Assembly (NCBI GenBank): GCA_937920555.1
Contig: CAKZTM010000024.1
Coordinates: 1-64,000 of the forward strand
Length of the DNA stretch: 64,000 bases
Direction: 5' to 3'
Origin: an uncultured Paracoccaceae bacterium
GTDB lineage: Bacteria; Pseudomonadota; Alphaproteobacteria; Rhodobacterales; Rhodobacteraceae
Under the pieces are notes generated by a model. It saw nothing but the letters and a program-made list of their open reading frames with translations, was not told where the DNA came from and did no database searches. Positions 17,354 through 26,815 of the stretch are shown in pieces. The position numbers and the translations under genes were made by a program. How positions within the stretch are numbered: position 1 is the first letter of the stretch; each line of letters starts with the position of its first letter.

Positions 17354-20152
17354 TTGAGTTTCGCCACGAGCATTTCCACTTGGCCCGTTGCCAATCAGTC
17401 GGATCGTGGCGCGGAGGCCGCGTCACTTTTTCCCGGTTATGGGGAGGGGGTCGAGCGCTTGGTGGCTGGGGCTGCTGGGTCCAGCGCCTATCTGTCAGAT
17501 ATTTTCCACAAAGAAGCGGACTGGTTTAAGAGCGCGGTTAACCGTCCTGCCGAGCAGGTCTTCGATGAGATCTTGACCCAAATGGGGGAAGGTGATGATC
17601 TTGCGAAATCTTTACGGATCGCCAAGCGTCGCGCGGCGCTTTGGATCGCGCTTGCAGATTTGGGTGGTGTTTGGTCTTTAGATCAGGTCACAGACGCACT
17701 GTCGCGTCTTGCAGATGGCGCGATAAGCACCGCACTTTCGCAGCTCATCCGCGCTGAATTTGAGCGTGGAAAACTGCCCATGTGTGGCCCCGATGACCTT
17801 CTCACCGATTGCGGGATGTCGGTTATTGGAATGGGTAAGCTTGGGGCAAAAGAGCTCAACTATTCCTCCGATATCGATCTCATCGTATTGTTTGATGAAA
17901 CCCGCTTTGCGCCTGATGATTATGCGCAAGCGCGCAAAACCTTTGTCCGGGTGACCCAAAACCTTGTGAAGATTTTGTCGGAAATGACTGGCGATGGATA
18001 CGTGTTTCGTACCGATCTTCGGTTGCGGCCTGACCCATCGGTGACGCCTGTTTGCATCGCAATGGAGGCGGCTGAGAACTATTACGAGAGCCTTGGGCGG
18101 ACGTGGGAGCGGGCGGCGATGATAAAGGCGCGGCCCGTGGCGGGGGACATCAATGCGGGGCAGGGGTTTCTTGATCGTCTCAAGCCATTTGTTTGGCGGC
18201 GGCATTTGGATTTTACGGCGATTGAGGGCGCGCAGGATATGTTGCTCAAGATCCGGGCTCATAAGAAACTGCAAGGTGCCTTGGAATTTGCAGGGCATGA
18301 TATGAAATTGGGCTTGGGCGGCATCCGGGAGATCGAGTTTTTTGCCCAGACCCATCAGTTGATCTTCGGGGGGCGGGAGGTCGGATTGCGGTCCCCTCGG
18401 ACTCAGGATGCGCTGAGAGCTTTGGCGGCATCTCAAAGGATACCGGCTGAGACGGCGGAAGTGTTATGCGCCAATTACGCCGCGCACCGGGATGTGGAGC
18501 ATCGCATTCAAATGCTGGATGATGCACAAACCCACTTGATACCGAAAAATCCCGAAAAGCTTCTGCAATTGGCGAATTTGTCGGGTTTTAAGGACGCCAA
18601 GTCGCTAGAGGAGGTAATCGCCCCGCGGCTGCTTGAGGTTCATGCGCATACGGAGATTGAACCGGCCAAACGTAGCGGTGGTACACCCGCGCCTGTGGCC
18701 GTTGAGATCGAAGAACTGTTTGAGGCACGCGAGCAAAATTGGTTCACACTTGCAGCTCTTCGCAATAGTCGGGCGCGGGAGATCTACCAACGATTGAAGC
18801 CATCACTCATGCACCGCTTTTCAACCGTCAGCTATCCGGATGTGGCGCTGTTGCGGTTCGAGCAATTCCTGTCGGGCCTGCCGTCGGGCGTGCAGGTGTT
18901 CTCGCTCTTTGAAGGCACGCCGATGCTTTTGGATTTGGTGATTGATATCTGCGCAATTTCACCGGCTTTGGCCGAATATATCGGGCGAAACAAAGCTGTT
19001 TTGGATGCAGTTTTGGACCGGGATTTCTTCGAGGCCTTCCCGGAGCAGTCAGTCTTGCAGGCCTATGTGGATGACATGCTGGCGGGTGCCGGCGATTATG
19101 AGCAGGTTTTGGACGCTTTGCGACGCTGGCAAAAAGAGGCGCATTTTCGAAACGGGGTGCATCTGTTGCGCGGTATTTCCACCCCGCGCGAGGCGGGCTT
19201 AGTATATTCCTTGATTGCAGATGTGTCTGTGGCCGCACTGCTGCCGCATGTGGAGGCACATCTAGCGCACCGCTTTGGCCCCGCACCCGGACGTGGTGCC
19301 GCCATTATGGCAATGGGCAAGCTGGGCTCGCGGGAGATGACTGCGAGTTCTGATCTGGATTTGATTGTCATTTATGACGGCGCCGGTGCGACCGAGACCG
19401 CAGGCCCCAAGGCTATTTCTGTGGGGGCTTATTTCGCCCGGTTTACAAAGGCTTTGATTGGTGCGCTGACGGTGCCAACGGCTGAGGGCAGTCTTTATGA
19501 GGTGGATATGCGCCTCAGGCCATCCGGGCGAAACGGGCCGGTGGCGATCAGTTTGCCAGCTTTTGCGGAGTATCAGGCAAATGAGGCTTGGACTTGGGAA
19601 CATCTTGCGCTGACCCGCGCGCGGATCATTGGTGGGGCGACCGATCTGGCACAGGACGTTATGGCCGCGGTTGCCTCTGCACTTGCCATGCCGCGAGACC
19701 GGCAGAAAACACTGAGCGATGTCCGGGAAATGCGGGGAAAGCTGGCGGAGGCTCATCGTGATACGGTACTGGACGTTTGGGAGTTGAAGCGCGGCCCGGG
19801 CCATCTTTTGGATATTGAGCTTTATGTGCAATGTGCGACTATCCTTGCGGGTGTCAGCGGTGTGCAAGCCCCCCAAGATATGATCTTGGCGCTGACCAAA
19901 GACGGGCATTTGACCGAAGAAAACGGGGAGGTTTTACGCTCCACATATCGGCTGCTTGGATCGCTCCAGCAGATTGGAAGATTGGTGGGGGAGGGCTTCA
20001 ACCCCGACGTGGAAGGCGAACGGACCAAGGACATAATTTGTCGGATTGCTGATGTGGAGCAAATTGGCGAAGTGTCGCAACAGCTCACGCGGCTTACCCA
20101 ATCGGCGAAAACTCTGATTGATCAAATGGTCTCAAATGATAGGACAGCCTAG
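17354..20152 (+). CDS. glnE: Bifunctional glutamine synthetase adenylyltransferase/removase
   Basis: A 932-residue two-domain nucleotidyltransferase that adds and removes AMP on glutamine synthetase according to nitrogen status, under PII control. GMGKLGAKELNYSSDIDLIV near residue 159 is the N-terminal (removase) active site. AMGKLGSREMTASSDLDLIV near 652 is the C-terminal (adenylylating) one. Both carry the paired Asp residues. The length is close to the usual 930-980. The start is a TTG at 17354 with GGGAG 8-9 bases upstream. It follows the hexapeptide-protein gene by 24 bases and is probably co-transcribed with it. Confidence 0.96.
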   Translation: MSFATSISTWPVANQSDRGAEAASLFPGYGEGVERLVAGAAGSSAYLSDIFHKEADWFKSAVNRPAEQVFDEILTQMGEGDDLAKSLRIAKRRAALWIALADLGGVWSLDQVTDALSRLADGAISTALSQLIRAEFERGKLPMCGPDDLLTDCGMSVIGMGKLGAKELNYSSDIDLIVLFDETRFAPDDYAQARKTFVRVTQNLVKILSEMTGDGYVFRTDLRLRPDPSVTPVCIAMEAAENYYESLGRTWERAAMIKARPVAGDINAGQGFLDRLKPFVWRRHLDFTAIEGAQDMLLKIRAHKKLQGALEFAGHDMKLGLGGIREIEFFAQTHQLIFGGREVGLRSPRTQDALRALAASQRIPAETAEVLCANYAAHRDVEHRIQMLDDAQTHLIPKNPEKLLQLANLSGFKDAKSLEEVIAPRLLEVHAHTEIEPAKRSGGTPAPVAVEIEELFEAREQNWFTLAALRNSRAREIYQRLKPSLMHRFSTVSYPDVALLRFEQFLSGLPSGVQVFSLFEGTPMLLDLVIDICAISPALAEYIGRNKAVLDAVLDRDFFEAFPEQSVLQAYVDDMLAGAGDYEQVLDALRRWQKEAHFRNGVHLLRGISTPREAGLVYSLIADVSVAALLPHVEAHLAHRFGPAPGRGAAIMAMGKLGSREMTASSDLDLIVIYDGAGATETAGPKAISVGAYFARFTKALIGALTVPTAEGSLYEVDMRLRPSGRNGPVAISLPAFAEYQANEAWTWEHLALTRARIIGGATDLAQDVMAAVASALAMPRDRQKTLSDVREMRGKLAEAHRDTVLDVWELKRGPGHLLDIELYVQCATILAGVSGVQAPQDMILALTKDGHLTEENGEVLRSTYRLLGSLQQIGRLVGEGFNPDVEGERTKDIICRIADVEQIGEVSQQLTRLTQSAKTLIDQMVSNDRTA

Positions 20153-20191
20153 TTTTCGACTATTGACGGGCTTGAACCTAAGGAGTGTTGC

Positions 20192-21079
20192 GTGATCACG
20201 TTTCTTGTCTCAGCGCTTGTTTTAGGGGGCCTATTTGCCCTTTGGGTGGCGTGGATTGAGCCGCGACGGGTTGTGGTTCGCCGTTTTGAGTTGCGCCTCG
20301 CTCATCTGAAATCACCACTTACCGCCGTTGTTGTAGGGGACATCCAGCCCAATTCTTTTCATTGGCCTGCGGACCGTCTTGAAGCACTGTTTGCCAAACT
20401 CCAACGCACAGAAACTCCGGACTTGGTTTTGTGGCTTGGTGACTACTATAATGCCCATACTGATCTCTCGAAAGTTTATCTGGATAAACGGCCCAAATTG
20501 CGGGGCTGGATCGACGATAACATGCCGCGGATGCCCGAAATCAGTTTGGCCATGTCTAAGCTGTCGGGCCGGTTGGGGTCTTTTGCGGTGCTGGGCAATC
20601 ACGACTGGGCCTGGTCTGGTCATGAGACTGCTCAAGCTCTCAAGTCCGCTGGGATTACCGTGCTTCAAGATGAAATTGCCAACGTGGTTGATCCGGTTTG
20701 CAATCAAAAAATCCAAGTGCTGGGATATGAAGATGTATCATCAGGGCGTCGCCCTGATTATGACCGTGTGCATCAAGGACTGGATGCGAGCGCGACCCAA
20801 ATTGGCCTGAGCCATTCGCCCGATGCATTCCCTGCCGCACTCGGTGGTCCTGCCCTGATGTTGTCCGGGCACACCCACGGAGGACAGATCCGTTTTCCGT
20901 TTCTTGGCGCACTGGTGTTGCCGCTTGAACACCGAACCTATGATTGGGGTTGGTTTTCGGAACGTCACAGACGCCTTTATGTGACTTCTGGTCTTGGCAC
21001 ATCCTTACCGCCACTGCGTTTGCTTTGCCCCCCAGAGGTGGTGGTATTATCCCTTGTTCCGGGCGATGAGGAGGCTTGA
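20192..21079 (+). CDS. Membrane-anchored metallophosphoesterase (YaeI/YkuE type)
   Basis: A 295-residue protein with a GTG start and an AAGGAG 6-7 bases upstream. One N-terminal transmembrane helix (residues about 3-22) is followed by a calcineurin-like metal site: GDIQ (about 50), LGDYYNAH (about 83), GNHDW (about 134) and SGHTHGGQ (about 227). Relatives act as phosphodiesterases, some of them on lipid intermediates, so a cell-envelope substrate is plausible but unproven. It lies 39 bases after glnE and 7 bases before a small roseobacter-type gene. Confidence 0.85.
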   Translation: MITFLVSALVLGGLFALWVAWIEPRRVVVRRFELRLAHLKSPLTAVVVGDIQPNSFHWPADRLEALFAKLQRTETPDLVLWLGDYYNAHTDLSKVYLDKRPKLRGWIDDNMPRMPEISLAMSKLSGRLGSFAVLGNHDWAWSGHETAQALKSAGITVLQDEIANVVDPVCNQKIQVLGYEDVSSGRRPDYDRVHQGLDASATQIGLSHSPDAFPAALGGPALMLSGHTHGGQIRFPFLGALVLPLEHRTYDWGWFSERHRRLYVTSGLGTSLPPLRLLCPPEVVVLSLVPGDEEA

Positions 21080-21086
21080 GGCAGCT

Positions 21087-21368
21087 ATGGTGAAACCTGA
21101 GAACCAAGCGGCAGAGTATGATCCGAGGGGATTGATATTTGAGAGCTACCGGATGGAGGCCGTCTCGGTCGAAGAGTGCCGTTCCATTTTTTTTGATTGG
21201 GCGATGGGCGCGAACGAAGGGGCGGGGACAGTACCGCATATTCGCGAATTACTGGGATTTTATTCAGATGAATTCCCGCGCCACCCAATGACCAAGGTGT
21301 TGCAAGAAGGGCTGGCCACAACCGGAAAACCAAAGCGCCGTGGTGGCTGGAAAGCGCGGAGGTCTTAA
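21087..21368 (+). CDS. Conserved small hypothetical protein
   Basis: A soluble protein of about 93 residues starting MVKPENQAAEYDPRGLIFESYRMEAV, with GAGG just before the ATG. The core CRSIFFDWAMG and LLGFYSDEFPRHPMTKVL, and the basic tail GKPKRRGGWKARRS, look like a conserved rhodobacteral protein, but I do not recognise a named family. It follows the metallophosphoesterase gene by 7 bases, so the two are likely co-transcribed. An in-frame ATG at 21066 is an alternative start that would overlap that gene. Confidence 0.6.
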   Translation: MVKPENQAAEYDPRGLIFESYRMEAVSVEECRSIFFDWAMGANEGAGTVPHIRELLGFYSDEFPRHPMTKVLQEGLATTGKPKRRGGWKARRS

Positions 21369-21389
21369 CATCCGTTGGCGATTGGACAT

Positions 21390-21420
21390 AAAAAAACGCC
21401 CCCGCTATTCGGCGAGGGCG
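21390..21420 (-). terminator. Rho-independent terminator of the VPLPA-CTERM gene
   Basis: On the minus strand a 9-bp stem with one mismatch (GCGAGGGCG side against CGCCCCCGC) is followed by seven Ts, 37 bases after the stop codon at 21458. The + strand side has no T-tract. Confidence 0.88.
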
Positions 21421-21457
21421 TCGTCTTACTTACCGCAAGTGATAACTTGCGAAATGT

Positions 21458-21985
21458 TTAGGCTGCCTTACGACGGGATGCGAAAGCACCCATGCCGACA
21501 AGCGCTGTACCCAGAAGCAGCACGCCTGCTGGAAGTGGAACAGCTGCGATTGTGAAGTCGATGTCAGACTTGAAGCCGGATGCGCCCGCCCAAGAGATTG
21601 TGAGCGTGTCGGACATGCCGTAGCCGATGAACGAGCTCAGCGAGAAGCCGCCGCCGACAGATGTTGTCGCGCCCGGAATGTAAACGCTGTTTCCGCTAGC
21701 CCAGCCAACAGTTACGCCGCCGCCAAAGTTTCCAACCATGGACTGACCGACTGTGCCGTCAGAGATCGCAACATGTGCGTCATAGCCTGTTGGGTTTGTA
21801 AATGTGAACGATACGCTGCCCGACCCGTCAGCTTGGGTGAAGGATGCATCCCAGTAATACGGCGCGTTTGCGATGTCGTATGTTCCGCCGTCGGCGATGT
21901 TGGATGTTGGGTTTACAGAGAAAGCGTTCGCTGCAAACGGTGCAACGGCCAATGCTGCTGCGATAGCGAGTGTCTTGAGTTTCAT
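21458..21985 (-). CDS. VPLPA-CTERM sorting domain protein
   Basis: A 175-residue exported protein with a signal peptide (residues 1-21, ending ANAF). It has a beta-rich Gly/Ser/Thr body without cysteine and a C-terminal tripartite sorting signal: VPLPAG, a hydrophobic helix LLLLGTALVGMGAFA-like, and a basic end SRRKAA. This is the exosortase-recognised PEP-CTERM-like tail of the VPLPA type found in roseobacters. It would be exported by Sec, cleaved by an exosortase and released to, or held at, the cell surface or matrix. No exosortase gene is in the window. It has its own terminator and a long AT-rich upstream region, so expression is probably regulated. Confidence 0.88.
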   Translation of the reverse strand: MKLKTLAIAAALAVAPFAANAFSVNPTSNIADGGTYDIANAPYYWDASFTQADGSGSVSFTFTNPTGYDAHVAISDGTVGQSMVGNFGGGVTVGWASGNSVYIPGATTSVGGGFSLSSFIGYGMSDTLTISWAGASGFKSDIDFTIAAVPLPAGVLLLGTALVGMGAFASRRKAA

Positions 21986-22486
21986 ATTCAGCCCCTAGGT
22001 AATGTTAAGCATACAGATACAATTTTGATCGAAAGCGAATCTCTGACCCGCCGGTAATGATTTGTTAATCTAGGATTTAGCTCAAATCTAGTGAAAAGTG
22101 GCGGCAATTCGCCCAATCAAGGTTAAAATGTGTCTTTTGTGCTGTATGAATGTGGTTAATATGACGCGAAATTCTTGTGAAATGGCACTTTTTCGGCATT
22201 TTCGGGTGTTTGCGCGCTTTCAGGGCCATCGGGGGGGATTCCCTTTGGCTGGCCTTTGATCTGGTAACTTTCGATGTGAACGATCGTTGGCCCCATTTCA
22301 GCGGAAACACGACCTTGGGATATGACCGCACACTCGGGCGCGGCGGGGCTGTCGTTTGACAATGCCCGTGTCATGCAAGACGGTATCGTGGTTGCGCTAT
22401 GGTCGATGACGCAGGGATCCACATGCACCACAGACAGATAATACCAAACGGCCGGACAGTACGGCCCTCATTAAAGAGCTTCGATC
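21986..22486. other. 501-bp intergenic region between VPLPA-CTERM gene and fusion reductase
   Basis: The left 200 bases are AT-rich and must carry the promoter of the minus-strand VPLPA-CTERM gene, with AGGGG as its ribosome-binding site. An imperfect palindrome built on CTAGATTT lies near 22070-22090. The right 250 bases have codon-like composition on the minus strand but no recognised family. I see no RNA gene. Confidence 0.5.
22156..22431 (-). CDS. Possible small unrecognised ORF
   Basis: An open frame of 91 codons with plausible codon usage and a fairly hydrophilic product (CAVISQGRVSAEMGPTIVHI in the middle). It has no convincing ribosome-binding site, no recognised domain and no clear partner. 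It could equally be the decayed end of a lost gene. Confidence 0.2.
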   Translation of the reverse strand: MVHVDPCVIDHSATTIPSCMTRALSNDSPAAPECAVISQGRVSAEMGPTIVHIESYQIKGQPKGIPPDGPESAQTPENAEKVPFHKNFASY

Positions 22487-24484
22487 ATGGGTAAAACAAG
22501 ATGGGGCATTATCGGGCCCGGTACTATCGCTCATAACTTTGCTGATGGGGTGGCGGAGTGTTCGTCCGGTGAACTGGTCGCGATTGCGTCACGCTCTGCC
22601 CCGCGGCGCGCCTCTTTTGGCGATAGATATACGATTACGATGGATAAGCGTTACAACAACTACGGCGCTATTTGTGCTGATCAGGATGTCGACGCAATTT
22701 ACATCGCCACGCCGCATCCTTGGCATGCGGAGCTGGCCATAAGGGCGCTAAGGGCGGGTAAACATGTTTTATGTGAAAAGCCTGCGGGACTAATTGCGGG
22801 GGAGGTTGTTGCCATTACAGAAGTGGCGGCGCAAGAAAACCGCTTCTTCATGGAAGCCTATATGTATCGCTGCCATCCGCAGATTGCCCGCATGTTGGAG
22901 ATTATCGACGCAGGTGAAATCGGGACTGTCCGGCACATCACCGCAAGCTTTGGCTTTAATGCCGGGTTTGATGCGTCTTCCCGGCTATATGATCCTGATC
23001 TTGCGGGCGGCGGTATTTTAGATGTGGGCGGTTATGTTGTGAGTTTTGCCAGACTGGCGGCCGGATCTGCCCTTGATCGTATTTCAGGCGTGGGGGAGAT
23101 GAGCGCTTCGGGTGTTGATCAAACAGCCTTTGCGGTTACGCGCTATGTCAACGGGGTGACAGCGAACCTCGCTGTTGCTGTTTCCATGAATATGGACAAC
23201 ACGGCCATGATAATCGGAACGAACGGCACCATCCACCTGACTAATCCGTGGATGCCGGGGCGAGACGCGGGGCCGTCCGATACCACCATCGAGGTGACCG
23301 TTGCGGGTCAGACGCGAATTGAGGCGCTGAAGCACCCAGAGCATCTGTTCACTTTTGAGGCCGAGACAGCAAGTGCCGCGATTGCGGAAGGGAAGGAGCA
23401 GCCGGACCGCCCTGCCGTGTCCTGGGCGGAAAGTATTGAGATTGCACAAACGCTGGATCTGTGGCGCCACGATCTGGAATATTGCCTTCGCGTTGAGGAC
23501 AAAGCTGCCAAACGTATCATTCCCGGCGTTCTGCCTGCGGGTTTGCCCAAAATGCCACAAAAGCGGATTGAGGGTGTCGATCGCGATATCTCTGCTCTGG
23601 TTATGGGATGCGATAATAAGGTGTCCACCGCAGAGGGCGCTATCGTTTGGGATGCATGGTGGGAGGCGGGCGGAAATGCCTTTGACACCGGCTTCGTCTA
23701 TGGCGGTGGGCTGCATGAGCAGGCGCTTGGCCATTGGATGGCGTCTCGGGGAGTTGCTGCTGACGCGGTGGTTATCGTAAAAGGTGGCCATACACCCTAT
23801 TGCACCCCGCGCGCCTTGGAAAGTCAGTTGGAAACATCACTCAATCGGCTCCAACTGGAACGTGCTCCCATCTATATAATGCACCGCGACAATCTCGATA
23901 TTCCCGTGGGCGAGTTTGTGGAGACCCTTAACCGGCTCCATGACGCGGGAAAAATCGGGGTATTCGGCGGGTCAAATTGGTCGGTTGAACGCTTGGAGCA
24001 TGCTAACAGCTATGCGGCCGAACACGGGTTGAAACCCATGGCCGTGCTGAACAACAACTTGTCACTTGCGGTGATGGAAAGACCGCTATGGCCGGGGTGT
24101 GTGACATCCAATACGCCGCAAATGTTAAAGTATATGCGCAGCCAAGGAACAGCACATTTCTCATGGTCCTCGCAAGCGCGCGGATATTTTCTGCCAGAAG
24201 ATCTCAGATACAGGTTGCCCGAAGATACGGCACCCGAAACCTGCTTTGGCAGCGCAAACAATGCTGAGCGGCGCAAAAGAGCGGAGATATTGGCGGCTGA
24301 AAAAGATGTGTCGCCACATAATATCGCAACGGCTTGGGTGCTCGCCCAGACATTTCCGTCCTTCGCATTGATCGGTCCACGCAGCCCCGGAGAGATCGCC
24401 TCAACATTGCCAAGCCTGACTGTAACGCTGACGCCCCAAGAGGTGCTGTGGCTCAATTTGGAAGCTGATGCACGCGAGATCTAA
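22487..24484 (+). CDS. Gfo/Idh/MocA oxidoreductase fused to an aldo/keto reductase
   Basis: A 665-residue two-enzyme fusion. Residues about 1-330 are a Gfo/Idh/MocA NAD(P)-dependent dehydrogenase, with GIIGPGTIAHNF as the Rossmann loop, the signature GKHVLCEKPAGL near residue 90, and GGGILDVGGYVVSFA. Residues about 345-665 are a TIM-barrel aldo/keto reductase with its tetrad: Asp and Tyr in FDTGFVYGGG, Lys in VVIVKGGH, His in IYIMHRDN, and a C-terminal GPRSPGEI cofactor loop. Both active sites look intact. The product probably carries out two sequential sugar or polyol redox steps. It is a single gene with no sugar transporter beside it, so the substrate is unknown. Confidence 0.85.
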   Translation: MGKTRWGIIGPGTIAHNFADGVAECSSGELVAIASRSAPRRASFGDRYTITMDKRYNNYGAICADQDVDAIYIATPHPWHAELAIRALRAGKHVLCEKPAGLIAGEVVAITEVAAQENRFFMEAYMYRCHPQIARMLEIIDAGEIGTVRHITASFGFNAGFDASSRLYDPDLAGGGILDVGGYVVSFARLAAGSALDRISGVGEMSASGVDQTAFAVTRYVNGVTANLAVAVSMNMDNTAMIIGTNGTIHLTNPWMPGRDAGPSDTTIEVTVAGQTRIEALKHPEHLFTFEAETASAAIAEGKEQPDRPAVSWAESIEIAQTLDLWRHDLEYCLRVEDKAAKRIIPGVLPAGLPKMPQKRIEGVDRDISALVMGCDNKVSTAEGAIVWDAWWEAGGNAFDTGFVYGGGLHEQALGHWMASRGVAADAVVIVKGGHTPYCTPRALESQLETSLNRLQLERAPIYIMHRDNLDIPVGEFVETLNRLHDAGKIGVFGGSNWSVERLEHANSYAAEHGLKPMAVLNNNLSLAVMERPLWPGCVTSNTPQMLKYMRSQGTAHFSWSSQARGYFLPEDLRYRLPEDTAPETCFGSANNAERRKRAEILAAEKDVSPHNIATAWVLAQTFPSFALIGPRSPGEIASTLPSLTVTLTPQEVLWLNLEADAREI

Positions 24485-24633
24485 ATAACAAAGACTCAGG
24501 TTTTCTGAAAAATCTGTCTAGGTCTGCCTTTCAATGTTCCAAAAATATCCCCCGCCCGGAGGGCAAATTTGAGCGTGGTGACGTTAGTCACCTAAGCGAG
24601 ACAAACTAATGCGCCGCTCAGGCGCTCAATTTA

Positions 24634-25986
24634 TCAGGATTTTCGCGGTCCTGCGGGTAGGGTGACCCGGATTTCGGCACCTCCGAGGTGAGATTGGCCA
24701 AGCTGCACGGATCCCTCATAAAGCTCAGCGATATCTTCGACGATCAAAAGACCGATGCCACTCACAAATTCTCCATCCCGGGTGGTGTTATCGGCATTCG
24801 AGCCTGTGGCCGCGCGGCGGTTATTCATGCCTGGTCCATCATCCCCGATGGCTAAGATCAGATCGGGCCCGACGCAATCACAGTCGATATGTATGGTTGT
24901 TTCGGCCCATTTGCAGGCGTTGTCCAATAAAATTCCGGCAATCTCTTTTAGGTCGTCCGCATCACCGCGAAATACGATATTTTGATCAATCTTGTTGCGG
25001 ATATCCAAATCGCGCTCGCGAAACAGAACTTCCATGGCAAAGACGATATCCTCTACCGTATCATGAACGGGACAGGAATTGGCGGTTTTGGCGCCAGTTC
25101 TGAGCCGCGACAGATTTCGCCGTACCGCGGTCGTGATCCGGTCCGTTTGATCGACAATTTTGGCGCGTTCCTGTTCGGGCAGGTCTGGGACAATACGCGA
25201 CATAATCGCCAGCGGTGTTTTTAGGCTATGCGCCAGATCGGACGCTTGGCGTCGATGCCGGTCTATGAGCGACGCAATGCGTTGATCAAGCTCGCGGAGT
25301 TCGCCCACAATTGGTTGCAAATCGGTGGGCCAACCTCTTTCGCTGATGCTACCACCACCTCGTTGCATTTGCTCCAACTCACCTTGCAGCCGGGCCAGCG
25401 GTTTGAGCCCGGTGCGCACGACGGTGAACACCAGCAGCGACAATAGGCAACCTAAGCCCAGAAAAGTCGACCCGATGAAAGTAGCGGCTTCTTCGACCTC
25501 TTCAGCGACGTGTAAGCTTGGAGCCGCGATGCCCAACATATAAACCTCATCCGTGCCAAACAGCGAAACTTCTGACAGTTGGCCGCGCATGGCCAAGCCT
25601 TCACGGGTTTTGAAGTTTTCAAACCGTCCTACGGGAAAGGGGAGAGCTGTATTATGCTCTGAGAGATCGCCTAGGCTGTCGGACTGATCCAAGAGCGTCA
25701 TAACCTGCCCGTTGGGAGTGAAGAGTTGCCAGACCCAATCCGATCCCGGTCGGTCATAGAGCGTTTCCGTCCCGGTTCGGTGGTGTGTGATCGCGCCGTT
25801 TTCGTCCACGCGAAAGCGTTGGACGGCGATTTGGGTGTCTTGGGACAGCAGCGAATCCATTTCGCGAATTTCATGGGCGCGGTAAAAATAGATCATTAAA
25901 AGGGCCGTCAGGCCCAGGATTACAATTGATGACACCACTGCCATGACCACCACCCGGCGCGGCATCGTGTTGAATAATTCATTCAT
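24634..25986 (-). CDS. Sensor histidine kinase, PhoQ-like
   Basis: A 450-residue inner-membrane kinase. TM1 is at about residues 11-32, a periplasmic domain of about 135 residues is rich in charged loops (VWQLFTPNGQV), and TM2 is at about 170-192 with HAMP-like sequence after it. The H-box DLAHSLKTPLAIM carries the phospho-acceptor His, the N-box is ILLDNACKWA, and G1 and G2 are IGDDGPGM and GIGLLIVEDI. The ATG at 25986 overlaps the regulator's stop by 8 bases; a longer frame upstream runs through the regulator and is not used. The pairing and overall layout match PhoP/PhoQ-type systems. The signal sensed cannot be read from sequence. Confidence 0.88.
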   Translation of the reverse strand: MNELFNTMPRRVVVMAVVSSIVILGLTALLMIYFYRAHEIREMDSLLSQDTQIAVQRFRVDENGAITHHRTGTETLYDRPGSDWVWQLFTPNGQVMTLLDQSDSLGDLSEHNTALPFPVGRFENFKTREGLAMRGQLSEVSLFGTDEVYMLGIAAPSLHVAEEVEEAATFIGSTFLGLGCLLSLLVFTVVRTGLKPLARLQGELEQMQRGGGSISERGWPTDLQPIVGELRELDQRIASLIDRHRRQASDLAHSLKTPLAIMSRIVPDLPEQERAKIVDQTDRITTAVRRNLSRLRTGAKTANSCPVHDTVEDIVFAMEVLFRERDLDIRNKIDQNIVFRGDADDLKEIAGILLDNACKWAETTIHIDCDCVGPDLILAIGDDGPGMNNRRAATGSNADNTTRDGEFVSGIGLLIVEDIAELYEGSVQLGQSHLGGAEIRVTLPAGPRKS

Positions 25987-26641
25987 TTGTAGGAACGCTG
26001 TAGCCGTGACCGCGAATAGTTTTGATGATATCCGGCGCAATTTTCTTGCGAATTCGGGCCACCAGAACCTCGATGACATTGGAGTTCAGGTCCATGTCTT
26101 GCGCATAAATATGCTGTATCAAGGTTTCTTGATTGATCACCATGCCCGCATTCCGACTTAAATACTCCAGAGCCCGAAATTCAAACGCTGTAAGCGGTAC
26201 ATCGCGGCCCTTGAAAGAGACAGATTTCCGAGCAGGATCAATGCTCAGCTCGCCAATTGTAATCTCGGCCTGAGCGCGCCCACTTGATCGGCGAACAAGG
26301 GCCTCAATGCGCGCCAAAAGTTCCTCGGGCGCGAAAGGCTTTGCCATATAGTCATCCGCGCCGCCTCTAAGGCCTGTGACCACGTCCTTCCAAGTGTCGC
26401 GCGCCGAAAGGATCAAAATCGGTGTTGTGATTTCGTTTTGGCGAAGTTCTTTCAGGATTGAGAGGCCGTCAATTCCCGGCAAGTTCAAATCCAGAACGAT
26501 GGCATCCCAAGGTTCCGTTTGCCCCAAAAAGAGCGCCTCGTGGCCGTCGCCACTACTCTCCACCACGTCGCCATGTTGGGACAGGACGCGGGTGAGGTCG
26601 TCGCGAAGGGCAGGGTCATCTTCAATAACCAATAATCTCAC
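25979..26641 (-). CDS. OmpR-family response regulator, PhoP-like
   Basis: A 220-residue regulator with a GTG start. The receiver domain (1-115) has the acidic pair in VIEDDPALR, the phospho-acceptor Asp51 in AIVLDLNLPGIDG, Thr/Ser in LILSARD and Lys in MAKPF. A winged-helix trans_reg_C domain follows (about 125-218), with FEFRALEYLSRNAGMV and the wing TIRGHGYSV. It is the first gene of a two-gene operon with its kinase. OmpR-type regulators bind direct repeats spaced by 11 bp. Such an array occurs in this window at 32903-32942, though nothing ties it to this protein specifically. Confidence 0.93.
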   Translation of the reverse strand: MRLLVIEDDPALRDDLTRVLSQHGDVVESSGDGHEALFLGQTEPWDAIVLDLNLPGIDGLSILKELRQNEITTPILILSARDTWKDVVTGLRGGADDYMAKPFAPEELLARIEALVRRSSGRAQAEITIGELSIDPARKSVSFKGRDVPLTAFEFRALEYLSRNAGMVINQETLIQHIYAQDMDLNSNVIEVLVARIRKKIAPDIIKTIRGHGYSVPTNE

Positions 26642-26815
26642 AATCTACTACCCTTGCCGCTTGAAACCTTAACAGAAGATGACGGCTGGTGACACTGGGT
26701 GTTCATGTGCGGTCCGTTAGCCTTGGGAATCGGTGAGGTACAGCCGTTATTGAGTGAGTATTTGGGATCCATTTTTTAAATATTTTTGAAAGCAAGCATC
26801 ACGCTGGGGGGCGAC

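Noticed and set aside
17678-18436. 252-codon minus-strand frame inside glnE
   Set aside because: Antisense shadow of glnE with no family motif or ribosome-binding site.
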